Source: Cotesia glomerata (lineage: Eukaryota > Arthropoda > Insecta > Hymenoptera > Braconidae). From it: a stretch of DNA of 64,000 bases. Positions 1-10,437 of the stretch are shown here, in pieces (the first letter of the stretch is position 1; each line of letters starts with the position of its first letter). The stretch lies in the NCBI RefSeq assembly GCF_020080835.1, contig NC_058163.1, positions 13,562,898-13,626,897 of the forward strand. Direction: 5' to 3'. The position numbers and the translations under genes are program-made. Under the pieces are notes generated by a model that saw only the letters and a program-made list of their open reading frames with translations, was not told the origin of the DNA and made no database searches.

Positions 1-379
1 AAGATCTGTGAGCTTATATTATTAACATATATTCATTGTAAATTAATTAGAAATAAAAATAAAAATTAGCCGATAAGTATAGAAAAGAATTAGGAAAAAA
101 AATCATCTAACATTGATAAATAAAAACTACAAAATTTAGCTTCATCAAATTTTAAATAACCTTATATTTTGAAAAATTTAATTTTACGAGATTAAAAATA
201 CATTGTAAAAAATCGGAATGAATTCGGAGTAAATCTTAATCCAAATTAAAATTTAATCCCATTACTCGGAGTTTTGGTGTAAAGTAATTAAACAATTTAC
301 GTGTAGAGTGAATCCGATGTTTTTTTAGCGGAGTTGTTTTAGATTAATTTGGGATCAATTCCAGATTAAATTAAAGTAC

Positions 380-970
380 TCCACAGAAAAAAAAGGTTCA
401 CTTGAGCCAAGAAAATATTTTTCTTCCTAATTATTTTCTTGAGCGAAAAAAAAAATTTTTTTTGGCACAAGAAATTTCACTTATTCCAATAAAATTAATT
501 TTCTTGCTTATTAAAGAAATAAGTATCTTGATCCAAGAAAATTAATTTAAGTTAAGAAAATCTTGTTGTTTTGAGGAAATTCAGCCTCTTGCTCGAAAAA
601 ATTTAGTTCTTGGAAGAAGTAAATTTTCTTATCTTCAGAAAATTTCTCTCTTGCTCCAAAAAATTAAATATCTCGATAGAAGTAAATTTTCATTAATATT
701 TTTATTTATCAACATGTCAAATGGGAAGATCAAATAATATTGAATCATTTTTTTTATTCAAAATGTATAATTGTACGCTAAAAAAATACAAAATCGGTAT
801 CAAATATTTAAGAGAAAAATTTTCTCAAGGTGAGAAAATTTTTTTCTCAGCTGAAGTAGGTGGCGCTGCTTCCCTAAAGTATCTAAAAATCTTGATCAAA
901 TATAAAAATTTATTGTATCAAGTATTTATGATAAATTGAATTAAGAAAAAACTACTTCCACCAAGAATAA
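380..970. repeat. Degenerate CTTG/CAAGAAAA-rich repeat
   Basis: A run of imperfect short motifs of the type CTTGnnCAAGAAAATT and its reverse complement recurs every 25-60 bases, with strong A/T bias. A related patch follows the hAT insertion at about 5330-5400. The short ORF at 721-939 lies in this low-complexity DNA and has no recognisable domain, so I do not call it a gene. The rest of 1-1834 is AT-rich with no gene I can support. Confidence 0.4.
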
Positions 971-1271
971 ATGTTTTATCGAAAACTATCCAATGCGGAT
1001 AGCTCCCGTAATTAATTTTAAAAATGTGATGAAATTAGGATTAGGAAGTTAAATAAAAATACTTGGATTTTTTGGGGAACAATTTAGATGATTTATTTGT
1101 CCCCAAAGAAGGAAAACCCAGCTAGGCTGAGAAAAAACCTCCTTGATGAAAATTATACAAGTAAATTGTATGTGTAAGTGTGTATGTGTAACTTACGTTG
1201 CAATAACGCAATAGGGGTGAGCTCAGCCGCCGTAGAGAGAAATTTATCGATAATTTAAATTTGTATTGTCC

Positions 1272-1390
1272 CAAGGTGGGAGCTGGTAATATCTAATTAA
1301 TTAGATGAACTGTCTCAGTGTGAGAGCTAATAATGTTCAATTAATTAGATGAAATGTCTCAGTGTGAGAGCTTATAATATTCAATTGATA
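1272..1390. repeat. Short tandem repeat, unit about 50 bp
   Basis: The phrase GTCTCAGTGTGAGAGCT followed by TAATATTCAATTAATTAGATGAA is present about two and a half times, with small differences between copies. GTCTCAGTGTGAGAGC also contains a short self-complementary core (CTCA...TGAG). No coding potential is seen around it. Confidence 0.55.
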
Positions 1391-1834
1391 ACAAGATGTT
1401 ATTCAATTGAATTTATTGTTTTCCGTGTAGAAAATAGTCAAATGATTTTGATTTTAGAATTGAACTATTGATAAATTTGATTAAGTAAAATTGTAATTAA
1501 ATGTTGGTAATGAATTCAATATAATTTAATATTAATATCGCGCGTCAATAATGGATTGACTTTAGCCGCGTGGCTGTTACAATCCTTTGTTAATATGGCA
1601 AACAATGGCCGCGTGGCGTCACTAATTAAATCTACCTTGATTTTATTTATTTTAATTCACTGAACTATTGAACTGATTTGAATGATTTGAGAATTTAATT
1701 GTTATTGAAATTGAAGTAATTATTTGTGTTTAATGAATAATTTAAGTATTTGAACAAATGTAAGATGCAATTAAGAAATATCGGGATCGAATGATACAGA
1801 ATAGTCGTACTAGTACAAGAGTCCAAGCACAACT

Positions 1835-1842
1835 GCCTATCG
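1835..1842. repeat. hAT target-site duplication, left copy
   Basis: GCCTATCG directly precedes the left terminal inverted repeat; the same 8 bases directly follow the right one at 5122-5129. Eight-base duplications are the hallmark of hAT transposition. Confidence 0.93.
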
Positions 1843-2079
1843 CAGGGTTGCCAGAAACGTTCCGAAGAAAATCGCGCGACCTTACGGAATAACCGCAAAC
1901 TAGTAAGAAAAACCGCCCAATAAATTATAATTTAAATTTCCTTTTTTTTTTTTTTTTTTTTTAAAGGTATTAATGACGATACAGTTTATCACAATTTAAA
2001 AAAATTAATATAGTGTAATAAATTTAATTTAATTATTTTTTTGATTTTTAACATAATTAAATATATAAACCTTTGATAA

Positions 2080-4121
2080 TTAAAAATGTAATGATGTTAA
2101 TAATTCATCAATATTTTTATCTTCTTCTGCAGAGTCAGCTTCATTTTTTTCATAAATTGTAGAGTTGAAATTTAACATATCATTAGTAGGCTCAAATTTA
2201 GTACAATAAATTCCATCCTCTTCTAAACTCATCTTGATTTGTAATATTGACGATAATAAAGGAAGATTCATGCGATTTCGAAGCTTAGTTTTAGTCAAAG
2301 TTACTCTTGAGAATACCCGCTCAACTGTAGCATTACTAACTGGGAGACTATATGCTGTCAGTGCTAGAGTAGCTAGATGTTTAAAAACATAATTGCCTTC
2401 ACAGTCAGTCACCTTTAAAACTTTTGACCAGAATATTGGACCCTGAGCAATATCTGGTTCATTAAATATAGATTTAAAATCAAAGTCGATCAATTTTCTC
2501 CATTCTGATTCCACTAAATTTATATCAACATCTTTTTTTAGAAGATTTATTGGTAACTCTTCAAAAGCTGGGCGGTCAAATTTAAGGCATATTTTTGGCG
2601 AAAAAACGTGAATTTTTTTCAAAATTTCTGTGTTACCGGACGTACGTGAAAGAAGTTCCTTACAAGCCCTTATCAAAAATAATTGACAGCGGTGTTTTAC
2701 ATTGTTTACAGTAGCCTGTGAAATATCAGTGTCTTTTAGCAAACGATTAAGAAGCATGGTAAATTTGTATCCAAAATCCACTTTCTGAACTGGTAGATAG
2801 ATAGATTGGAAATTTAGATCAACTGTCAAAGATACTGATGATGGATGCAAAACTCTTCTTAGTAAAGATAGAGTAAAGCGTTCCAACTCTTTCAAAATAG
2901 TGAAATGATCTGCAAATTCTTTTTGGAACAGTAAATTAATCGAATTAAATTCAGATAGCAATGGTGATAGAAAAGTGAAGTATAATAAATTAGCTGGGTC
3001 ATTATACATTTGTTGAAGTTCTTTGGCGACATATCGATCTTGATGTGGGTCAGTGGCGGCAAAATCAAAGTTTAATTTTAATGCATTTCATTGATCCAAT
3101 ATTCGTTCAACAGCTTGCCCTCTTGCCAACCATCGGGTAGTGGAAAGATGAACCAATTGTAACGGGTCAGTTCCATCATTTATTAAATTATAAAAATCTA
3201 AATATTGTTTCCGACGTAATGCTGACCTTTTAAACCAATTAAAAGTTTCTCGTAGCATGTAATCTATGTTTGATGGTAGTTCTTCAGAGGCGTGTGAACA
3301 TACTAAATGTATGGAGTGGCAAATGCATTTGAAGATCATGAGATCATTCCTTTTTTTTTCATCAAAGTATATAAAGATTTGTTAGATCCACAAAGATTGG
3401 ATCCACCATCAGTAGCAATAGCAAAACACTGCTGAAGATTCAAGTTATTTTTAATAAAAAAAGCATTCAAATGTGAGTATAAGTCTTTAGCAGTCGTTTC
3501 AACAACAGGAATTAATCCTAAGTATTGTGAAACTATTTTTTCTTTTCTAGAATTAAAATATCTGATGCAAATACAAAGATGCTTTGTGCAAGAGACATCT
3601 GTTGACTCGTCTAAAATGAGCGAAAATGACACATCTTTAATATCTCTTAATTGTTGTTTGAATAATGATGGTGCAATAACTTTAGTTAATAATGCCGTAC
3701 ACTTAGTCCTATGAATTCGTAAATATTGATCTAGCTTGATATTTTTATCATTATAGGATTTGAAATGATCTTTCATAAGATCAGATAAGTGATCAATCAC
3801 TCGGATTGATGAGTGACATGCTACGTGGACAGCTAATTGTAACTCGAATTTAGTAACTAATTTTTTTTTATTTACAGGATTCATGCTAGGAAAAACCTTA
3901 TTCATTGATGGATGAAAAGTGATTGCACGAGCATTTTTTTTATGCTTTTCAGAATCCTTGTGTCTGACGAGATCAGCTTTGTGAGCTCTCAGTTCTTTTT
4001 TGCAAACTTTACAGTATGCTTTATTTCCATCATCACTCACTTGTCGTAACCATTGACAAAACATCGGATCTTTCATCCAGCTCTCTTGGAATCTTTTTTG
4101 ATATTTTGCCCAGTTAGTCAT
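2080..4121 (-). pseudogene. hAT transposase (BED-type zinc finger), two disruptions
   Basis: Cut-and-paste transposase of the 1843-5121 element. The N-terminal piece (4121-3336) has a zinc finger, CxxC...HxxxxxH, in CKVCKKELRAHKADLVRHK, then the catalytic-domain start with LILDESTDVSC, resembling KIAA1586/ZNF862-like hAT proteins. The middle piece (3339-3088) continues with CICHSIHLVCSHA after a frameshift in a run of nine A's near 3350. An in-frame TGA at 3088-3090 precedes the last piece (3087-2080), which holds the C-terminal dimerisation signature PVSNATVERVFS plus RNRM and an acidic tail. Apart from one homopolymer frameshift and one stop the reading frame is kept over about 680 codons, so decay is recent. 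Family relation is from motif recognition only. Confidence 0.9.
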
Positions 4122-4182
4122 AGTAAAAATAAAAAATAAAAAAATTTAGAAAGACAAGTATTAAATAAATTGATCTTAAACG

Positions 4183-4633
4183 TTACTCTTCTCTTTTGTC
4201 TGACCAACACATACGCTCGCCATTAACTGAAAAAAAAAAATGTTCAATTAACTTGAAGAAAATTGGGGAAAAAAAAAAAAAAAAAAAAAAAAGAAAAGTT
4301 AAAATTAAATCTCACTGTGAACTTCTTCCTCTGATTCTACAGTTGAATTTGAGTTTATGCTGGTATTAGCTGATATGTCCTCAAAACCAGCAGGAATCGT
4401 AAAAATTATACCATCTGTGTAACAACATTATTTTAAGACTGAACATAATTAAACAGATCAATAGTTTTATTTTTTAATCACAATTACATTTTAATCAAAT
4501 TTTAATTTTACTTACCAGGTTTTACAATAAAGACCCACTGATTATTACTATTCTTCACAATATTGTTAGATAGATCAACTAGTGGTTCAATGTATCGATT
4601 AGTGCTTGAATTGTTTCGATTGTTAGTAGCCAT
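4183..4633 (-). CDS. Possible second small spliced gene inside the hAT element
   Basis: Three putative exons read on the minus strand upstream of the transposase: 4633-4516 (ATG to GTAAGT), 4414-4316 (after TTACACAG, ending at GTGAGA) and 4226-4183 (after a T-rich tract ending TTCAG, stopping at TAA). Phases match and the joined length is 261 nt, an 86-residue hydrophilic product rich in N, S and E that starts MATNNRNNSSTNRY and ends WSDKREE. If exon 2 is not spliced out of frame it would stop at TAA just past its donor. It could be an accessory hAT protein, or a spliced 5' leader whose real function is to reach the transposase ATG at 4121. I recognise no domain; splice sites are inferred by eye. 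Confidence 0.4.
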
Positions 4634-5021
4634 TTATTATCATTAACAATTATTTTTTAATTTTTTTATAATGCAAATGATCAAAGACTTAAAACATTTG
4701 AAAGTCGATCGATGACATAACAATTTTCGGTTGGTAAGTTCATTTTCGTTCATGTCATCTGACGTTACAATCACCTCAACTAAGTGTTCTGTATAATAGA
4801 CATATACTTATATATAGTTTTATATATTATAATACATATTTATAGTATTAAAAGTTAGTTCCCAATTTTTGATTGGCTAAAATGTAAAACGTGCGCGTGG
4901 CGCGCTACTTAAATTTTTAATAATAACAAATAGTTATTGAAAAACCAAATTAATAAATTTTTTAAAATTAGTATCAAATGCATGTATATAAATAATCTTA
5001 ACAATTATTTGAAGAGAATAA

Positions 5022-5108
5022 AATCGCCCAATTTGCGGAAAATCGCCCAACAAAAATTTAGGCGCAAGAGACATTCTAAAATCGCCCAATTTGTGGAAAA
5101 ACGCCCAA
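5022..5108. promoter_or_regulatory. Subterminal GCCCAA motif cluster of the hAT element
   Basis: AATCGCCCAAttt-like copies occur four times in about 85 bases just inside the right terminal repeat, with further GGCGCAAG-like variants; a single CGCCCAAT lies inside the left end. hAT transposases generally bind short repeated subterminal motifs, so this is a plausible binding array (inference). Confidence 0.55.
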
Positions 5109-5129
5109 TCTGGCAACCCTGGCCTATCG

Positions 5130-5944
5130 CCGACCACGTGAGCCGGCTTCTCTCCCGTTAACCAAGGCGCGCATGAGCGACGGTCATCGCGTGATACGAT
5201 TATTCCCGAGTTGGAGCGATCAAGCCCGAAAGCGCAATTCCTCTTATAAATTTTTACTGGATCCTTTTTCTGGCGGTTAAACAATAAAATTTCAAGAAAA
5301 ATTTTTACTTCGGCCAACACAACTTCGGTCTTCCTTCAGGCATCCGAAAATTTTCTTAAACCAAGAATTTTGTTCTCCAGTAAAGGAATTTTCCTTTCTG
5401 TGTGAGTTCTTAGACTGAAATACATTTTGATGTTGCTGAAACAAGATTCATACTCAGAATTTTTACTTCTCAGTATAAAAAAAACTTTTAATTGAAGATA
5501 ATTTTTATTGTCAGTATGTGAAAATTCAATTTTTGAAAAATATCCAACTTTTGAGGATTCACATTTGCAAAAGAATTTATATTGTAAAAAAAATTAAACT
5601 TTTTCATAATTAAATTTTTATCCATACAATAAAATTTTAAAAATTAACTTGCATTTTAAAAAAATTTTAATTTTCAAAAAAAAATTTTTTGTGTTAGTAT
5701 AAGGGGGATTCCAAATTAAATCGGACAGTTATAAGGAATTTTAATTTTTCAATTTTTTTACATTTTTCGGTAAATTTTTTTTTTTTTTTATTTTTCAATT
5801 TTTTATTTAATTTATACAAAAATTGTATTTTCACGTCAGTAAAGTGGATAAATAAAAAAAAAAACAATTTCTTAAAGCTTGAGCATAACATGAATAATGT
5901 CTCAGTCAACCAGTAAAGTTTATGTAAACGAGATAGGAACTATC
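5130..5944. other. hAT right flank, no gene seen
   Basis: The first 150 bases (5130-5280) are GC-richer than the surroundings and continue the sequence interrupted by the hAT element (joining to about 1750-1842). They give open frames on both strands but none with a domain I recognise. From 5300 to 5944 the DNA is AT-rich with homopolymer runs and no supported gene. Confidence 0.3.
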
Positions 5945-5947
5945 CTC

Positions 5948-6035
5948 ATCAGCACTCCCGCTTGGACCAGCGGTAACGTCAAGGACTGAGGACCCAGAGG
6001 ATGCAAGTTCAAGCCCAACTCACGACAAGGATTTT
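5948..6035 (+). other. tRNA-derived (SINE-like) sequence
   Basis: TTGGACCAGCGGT resembles an A box and, 37 bases on, AAGTTCAAGCCC fits a B box (GTTCRANNC). Between them is GGACTGAGGACCCAGAGG, a string typical of tRNA-derived arthropod repeats. The acceptor and T stems do not pair well, so it is not a functional tRNA by eye. A T run follows. Confidence 0.35.
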
Positions 6036-6149
6036 TTCGATCAACGATTTCATTTCAATTCAAATTAAATTTACTAATGGGGTCTAATATAATATGAGTA
6101 TCTGATCCCAAATTATTTTTAATCTTTTCGAAAATCATAATATTTTTTC

Positions 6150-6345
6150 TTTCAAAATTTAGATTGGGTTCTGATAGGGATTTCCCCCTTGGGACCTAAA
6201 AGGGATTGCCCAATGAGGGCCGCATAGGACTGCGTGACATCCCCATGCGGGGTCCCTATTAGGAAACCCAACGCGGGCCCAATAGGTCTTACATTAAAAT
6301 TTCTAGTCGGAGAGAGAGCAGTAACCGTATGATTTTTCTCTATAG
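6150..6345. repeat. Degenerate GGGACC/CCCAAT repeat block
   Basis: Imperfect alternations of GGGnCC..., TTAGGAAACCCAA, CCCAATGAGGG and GGGCCCAATAGG fill about 190 bases of otherwise AT-rich DNA. The block is GC-rich, self-complementary and translates openly only because of the repetition; no domain is present. 6346-7312 is AT-rich without a supported gene. Confidence 0.4.
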
Positions 6346-7312
6346 ATATACATTTAACATTGGCGAATGGCGGCATTTACTTTTCTTTTAATTAATGCAC
6401 TTTAATTAGTCGGGCAAATGTAAATTTTTTTTAATTAAATTTACCACTAATATATTTACTTTCATCCATAAGTTTTTTAAAAATATTCCCCGACAGTTTT
6501 ACATGAAAAATACAGAAATGTATGAATGTTTGGAGGTTACCGCATAAGACCAATGTTAAATTGCTCAACTACAAAGTTAATTATTTATTTAAATGATCGG
6601 GCAATCTCCTTCAAATTTTCGGAATTTGTTAAAACATATTTAAACTTCATGTTAAAAAAAAATCAAGCCTTTTATCATAAGTTTCCTTGGTGCTCGTACT
6701 TCCTTAAAGAACAAAATTAAAATTAAGAAATAGTAAACTTCCAAAAATCAATGGTTTTTCTCAAAAAACTGATAAATCTTATATAAAACAATTTTTGAAG
6801 ATTTGTTTCTATTTTCCTCTGAAAAGTGCGTTGAAACACTTAAATTTGAAAATTAAACTATCTAATAGATCCATTTTCAAAAAATTATTGGTCAATTAAC
6901 ATAAATAAAGCTGACTTTCTTAAAAATATAATTTTTCTTACGATGGATTTAACATTGAAAAGTATTTGAGAAAACGTTTCAAATAGAATATTAACACAGA
7001 CAACTTAAGAAACAACTCTAATGGTAGGAATAAATGATTTTTTTTTCTAATTAAAAAATTTTAAAAATATTTATTCTATAAAGCTTAAATATTTTATTGA
7101 TAATTTTTCTCGCAGAAAAGCCTTCAAATTAACTTTTATGATTTTGAAAATATTCTCAGGCATTACATTTTATCATTTATTTTCAAAAAAATCATAAAAC
7201 AAAAATTATAATCTACAAACTTATATAACTGACTTATAAATGTTAAATACTTATATCATCATTTCTTATATTTTCTTTCATCAATCAGTTTCCCAGCAAT
7301 TTGCTAGTTCAA

Positions 7313-8104
7313 TCACATATTTTTTTTTGATCCATCAATTTGAACTGCTGGTTTTATCAAAGCTGATTCTCGAATGAAAACAATATTATCAGATGCTACA
7401 ACTTCACATATATGTTGTGTATTAAATGCATACCTGATTTTCCTCAATTGTTGAATCAGGACACCATCGACTGTTTCATTATTGTAACAGAAATTTATAA
7501 TTGCAATTATCATACCAAACATTCCATTATAAAAAATAACAGAATCACAAAATTTAAAATTATTGTCGTTCTTACATTCATACTTTATTCCATTCAATTT
7601 CATTCTGTTAAAACATTTGACATTTGTAGGTTCATATCCTGCATTCATTAAAATCTCGCTTTCATCTTCTGTTGGCAAACGCATAATACTTTTTCCAAAA
7701 CCTATGATTCGATCTCTTATTTCAATACCATTATCTTCTACTGGCATTTTTATTTGTTTAGCAATAAATTTTTTGGTTTCTGGTGAAACTGTTTCATAAT
7801 ATAAAGCCGTAATAATAAACTTATGCATGAGGAAACGCGTTGCAGTTTGATTAGTCCTACCATGGGGACTTGTTACGAATTCCATGATTTTTTTATTCCA
7901 AGCTTCGAATATAAGTGCTTCGTGTACCCATATTGGACCCCAGTTTCGAACGACTTGTACCAAATGTGTTAGTAAATGTATATTCGAAGTCATATTCCTA
8001 ATTCCAAAGAATTTTTGAAATAATTTTACGTAATCTTTTAGTAATAGGTCGCAACGATCCAAATTTGCCAATGATATACAATCACTATTTAATATATCCC
8101 CCAA
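7313..8104 (-). pseudogene. CACTA/EnSpm-like transposase C-terminal fragment (DUF4218-like)
   Basis: A 263-residue open frame carries the pattern MTSNIHLLTHLVQVVRNWGP, then WVHEALIFEAWNKKI. This matches the NxHxLxH...VxxxGPxWxxxxFxFExxN signature of the DUF4218 region that follows the catalytic core in CACTA-type transposases. The expected N-terminal zinc-finger and DDE regions are not readable upstream (8104-8700 is a C-rich and AT-rich patchwork), so this is a 5'-truncated remnant. A splice acceptor-like CCAAAG near 8110 leaves open that it is a last exon. I saw no terminal repeats. The assignment rests on motif recognition; a host gene derived from such a transposase is a less likely alternative. 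Confidence 0.55.
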
Positions 8105-8523
8105 ATATCTTTGGATATTGAAAATTTTAGGGGGTCCATTTTGCCTCCAGAGGCCATTTTGTCCCCCCCCCCCTTTCCCCTACTTCTCACTAGTAAACAA
8201 GAGTACAACTACAGTATTTTTTTGTTGTTTCAGACATGAAATTTCTTATAGGATTTTTATGCCTTGTATTGGCTCAACCACCCGGGAAAAAATGAATTTG
8301 CCTAATTATATATAGTTATATATACGAGACTTACTGGAAGAGTAAAGCTTGAAATACCTACAACTAATGCAAATCGAATACATAATCGATTTTTATAAGT
8401 TAAATTAATTAATACAGTTCCATTATTTCATCCACAAAAAACTATAGTTTAAAAAATTATTAATCATTGGAGTAGCAGACTCTGAGATGAAAACAGAGAA
8501 TGTTTTATAGTAATCACAAAATG

Positions 8524-8670
8524 CATATATAATTATATATGATTCATATATAATTAGATATGATTCATATATAATTATATATGATTCATATATAATTAGA
8601 TATGATTCATATATAATTATATATGATTCATATATAGTTATATATGATTCATATATAATTATATATGATT
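8524..8670. repeat. 21-bp minisatellite, alternating variants
   Basis: Seven copies of GATTCATATATAATTATATAT. Early copies alternate between ATTAGATAT and ATTATATAT, giving a 42-bp higher-order period. No gene is associated. 8671-9300 is AT-rich except for a GGGGGGCCCCCC palindrome and a GC-rich GGCGCCGCCTGGCGGCC patch at 8745-8800; I see no gene there. Confidence 0.85.
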
Positions 8671-9300
8671 TCCGTATAGTTACACTGATATTGATAGAAT
8701 GATTTGTTTATATTTAATGAGCTTTATTAACTGTTAAGGCCATTCTCTAAGGGGGGCCCCCCACTTTTTAAAGAATATGTGGCGCCGCCTGGCGGCCGAA
8801 ATAGGTACTAAAAAAAGTTTGAATTTTCGAGAGATTAAAATTCAAATGAAACAGGTATAAATAATGTAATTGTTTATTTTTATGCTTCCGTATGAATTAG
8901 AAAAATTTATATTACAATTTAAAACATGTTTTACACCGGAAAACATCATAAATATGAATTAAAAATATAACGTTCTTATTGACTGTGAAATGTCATTTTC
9001 CGTGTTTCACGCCAATAATTAATTGTAAAATAATTAGGGAATAAGGTGTAAAAAATTAAACGTAATTCATATTATAAAAGCATAGAGAATAAGTAAAAAA
9101 TAACTTACAAGCATAAATTCTTCATATGTAGCCAAAATATCGTAAAAAAGTTTTCACAACACAGTTTGACGTTTGTAAACAACCGACATATTGTGTTTAC
9201 AAAGCGAACGTGAAACACATGAACGTTGTCGCGGGAAAATTAAATAGCAACTTCACACTATTGCAAGAGAATAAAATAAATCATAGAATTCATGTAAAAT

Positions 9301-9840
9301 TTCTAAGTGTAAGTGTGCAGGAAATTTTTATCATAAAATGAGGAGTGTCTGGATCGACTCAAAATGGCCTGAAACGAATAAATAACTTAACTCTCAGGAG
9401 TACTTTTTATTTTGGTCAACGCCTGCGCTGGGTCAGCTGATAGAAAATTTTCTAAGTGTGGGTGTGCGGGGAATTTTTATCATCAAATAAGGAGCGTCTG
9501 AATCGACTCAAAATGACCTGAAACGGATAAATAACTTGACTCTCAGGAGTACTTTTTTGGTCAACGCCTGCGCCGGGTAAGTTAGTGAACAATTTTCTAA
9601 GTGTGTGTGCGCGGGGAATTTTTTATCATCAAATAAGGAGCATCTGAAGCGACTCAAAATGACCTGAAACGGATAAATAACGACTTTCTGAGGGACTTCT
9701 TTCTTTTGCTAAACGCCTGCGCTGGGTCAGCTGATAGGAAATTTCTAAGTGTGTTTGTGCGGGGAAGTTTTTATCATCAAACGAGGAGTGTTTGGATCCA
9801 CTCGAAATGGCTTGAACCAGATAAATAAATCAGAAGAAAT
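9301..9840. repeat. Tandem repeat, unit about 147 bp, 3.7 copies
   Basis: Copies start at 9301, 9450, 9595 and 9743 with TTCTAAGTGT, followed by GTGTGCGGGGAATTTTTATCA, GGAGTGTCTGGATCGACTCA and CGCCTGCGCTGGGTCAGCTGA. Copies differ at about 5-15% of sites; the last is truncated. The array ends 20 bases before the ATG of the 9861-10076 ORF and might form its 5' region. Confidence 0.88.
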
Positions 9841-9860
9841 ACGTAACAAACTAAAGCAAA

Positions 9861-10076
9861 ATGCTCAAGTTTATACATTTATCGGTCACTCTCAGAAATC
9901 CAAGGGGTTTGATGATTAGGAAGTGTTATAGTCAGCAGAGAAACTTACCCTTCGTAGAAGATGGACAATATTTTCGTAAAAATGACATTGCAACAAATAA
10001 AGAAGAAGTATTCACGACTGAACAAAAACCAAACCCAGGAAATGAAGTAAGGCAAGATATTGAACCTGGACCTTAA
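9861..10076 (+). CDS. Small hypothetical protein, possible mitochondrial presequence
   Basis: A 71-residue ORF starting at AAAATG, a good insect start context. The first 31 residues (MLKFIHLSVTLRNPRGLMIR then KCYSQQRNLPF) contain R and K but no D or E, as in mitochondrial targeting peptides; the rest is hydrophilic and acidic and ends IEPGP. AATAAA-like signals follow within 90 bases. It lies immediately downstream of a 147-bp tandem array and runs towards the GFG-repeat gene on the other strand. I do not recognise the family. It may be chance, since 71 codons is short, but composition is less AT-biased than its surroundings. Confidence 0.4.
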   Translation: MLKFIHLSVTLRNPRGLMIRKCYSQQRNLPFVEDGQYFRKNDIATNKEEVFTTEQKPNPGNEVRQDIEPGP

Positions 10077-10437
10077 ACATGCGCCATCCGATGATTCCTT
10101 GCTAGAGTCTAATATGGAATGTTCCTCTCGCAAAATAATAATACAATAATAAAATAATGTTTAATAATATATAAGTTAATTTTTATATATTTCAACAACA
10201 TAGTGAACATTACAAACAAATTTAGAATTAATTAGAAATCAAATTTATTTTGTATTATAAAAGTAAAAGTTCCCACCACCGGAGTTGTAATTGACAGTCG
10301 GTTGTAAATTTTTAGTGTTTTTGTCAAAATTTTGATAAAGTTGGTATATTCTATTCCGGAACCTTTTTTGTCGGCCGGAATTCTTTCCCCGTTTTACCGG
10401 TTTGTTCCCTGTAATTTTTATTTTCTTCTATTATTAA

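Larger units (their letters stand above)
1843..5121 (-). mobile_element. hAT-superfamily DNA transposon, 3279 bp
   Basis: Ends are perfect 13-bp inverted repeats, CAGGGTTGCCAGA at 1843-1855 and its reverse complement at 5109-5121, flanked by the 8-bp duplication GCCTATCG (1835-1842, 5122-5129). Subterminal GCCCAA motifs cluster inside the right end (5025-5105), with one (CGCCCAAT) inside the left end near 1914, as expected for transposase-binding sites. The minus strand carries a BED-finger hAT transposase with two breaks, and upstream of it exons of a possible second small protein. The matching ends and nearly readable transposase suggest a fairly recent insertion, now non-autonomous. Element limits are read directly; superfamily follows from duplication length, end sequence and transposase. 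Confidence 0.94.

Noticed and set aside
721..939. 72-codon ORF
   Set aside because: Lies in low-complexity AT-rich repeat DNA; K/I/F-rich by composition, no domain, no splice or polyA context.
1695..1898. 67-codon minus ORF across the hAT left end
   Set aside because: Spans the transposon junction, so it is created by the insertion; no domain.
5948..6035. Functional tRNA
   Set aside because: A and B boxes are recognisable, but acceptor and T stems fail to pair; kept only as a SINE-like remnant.
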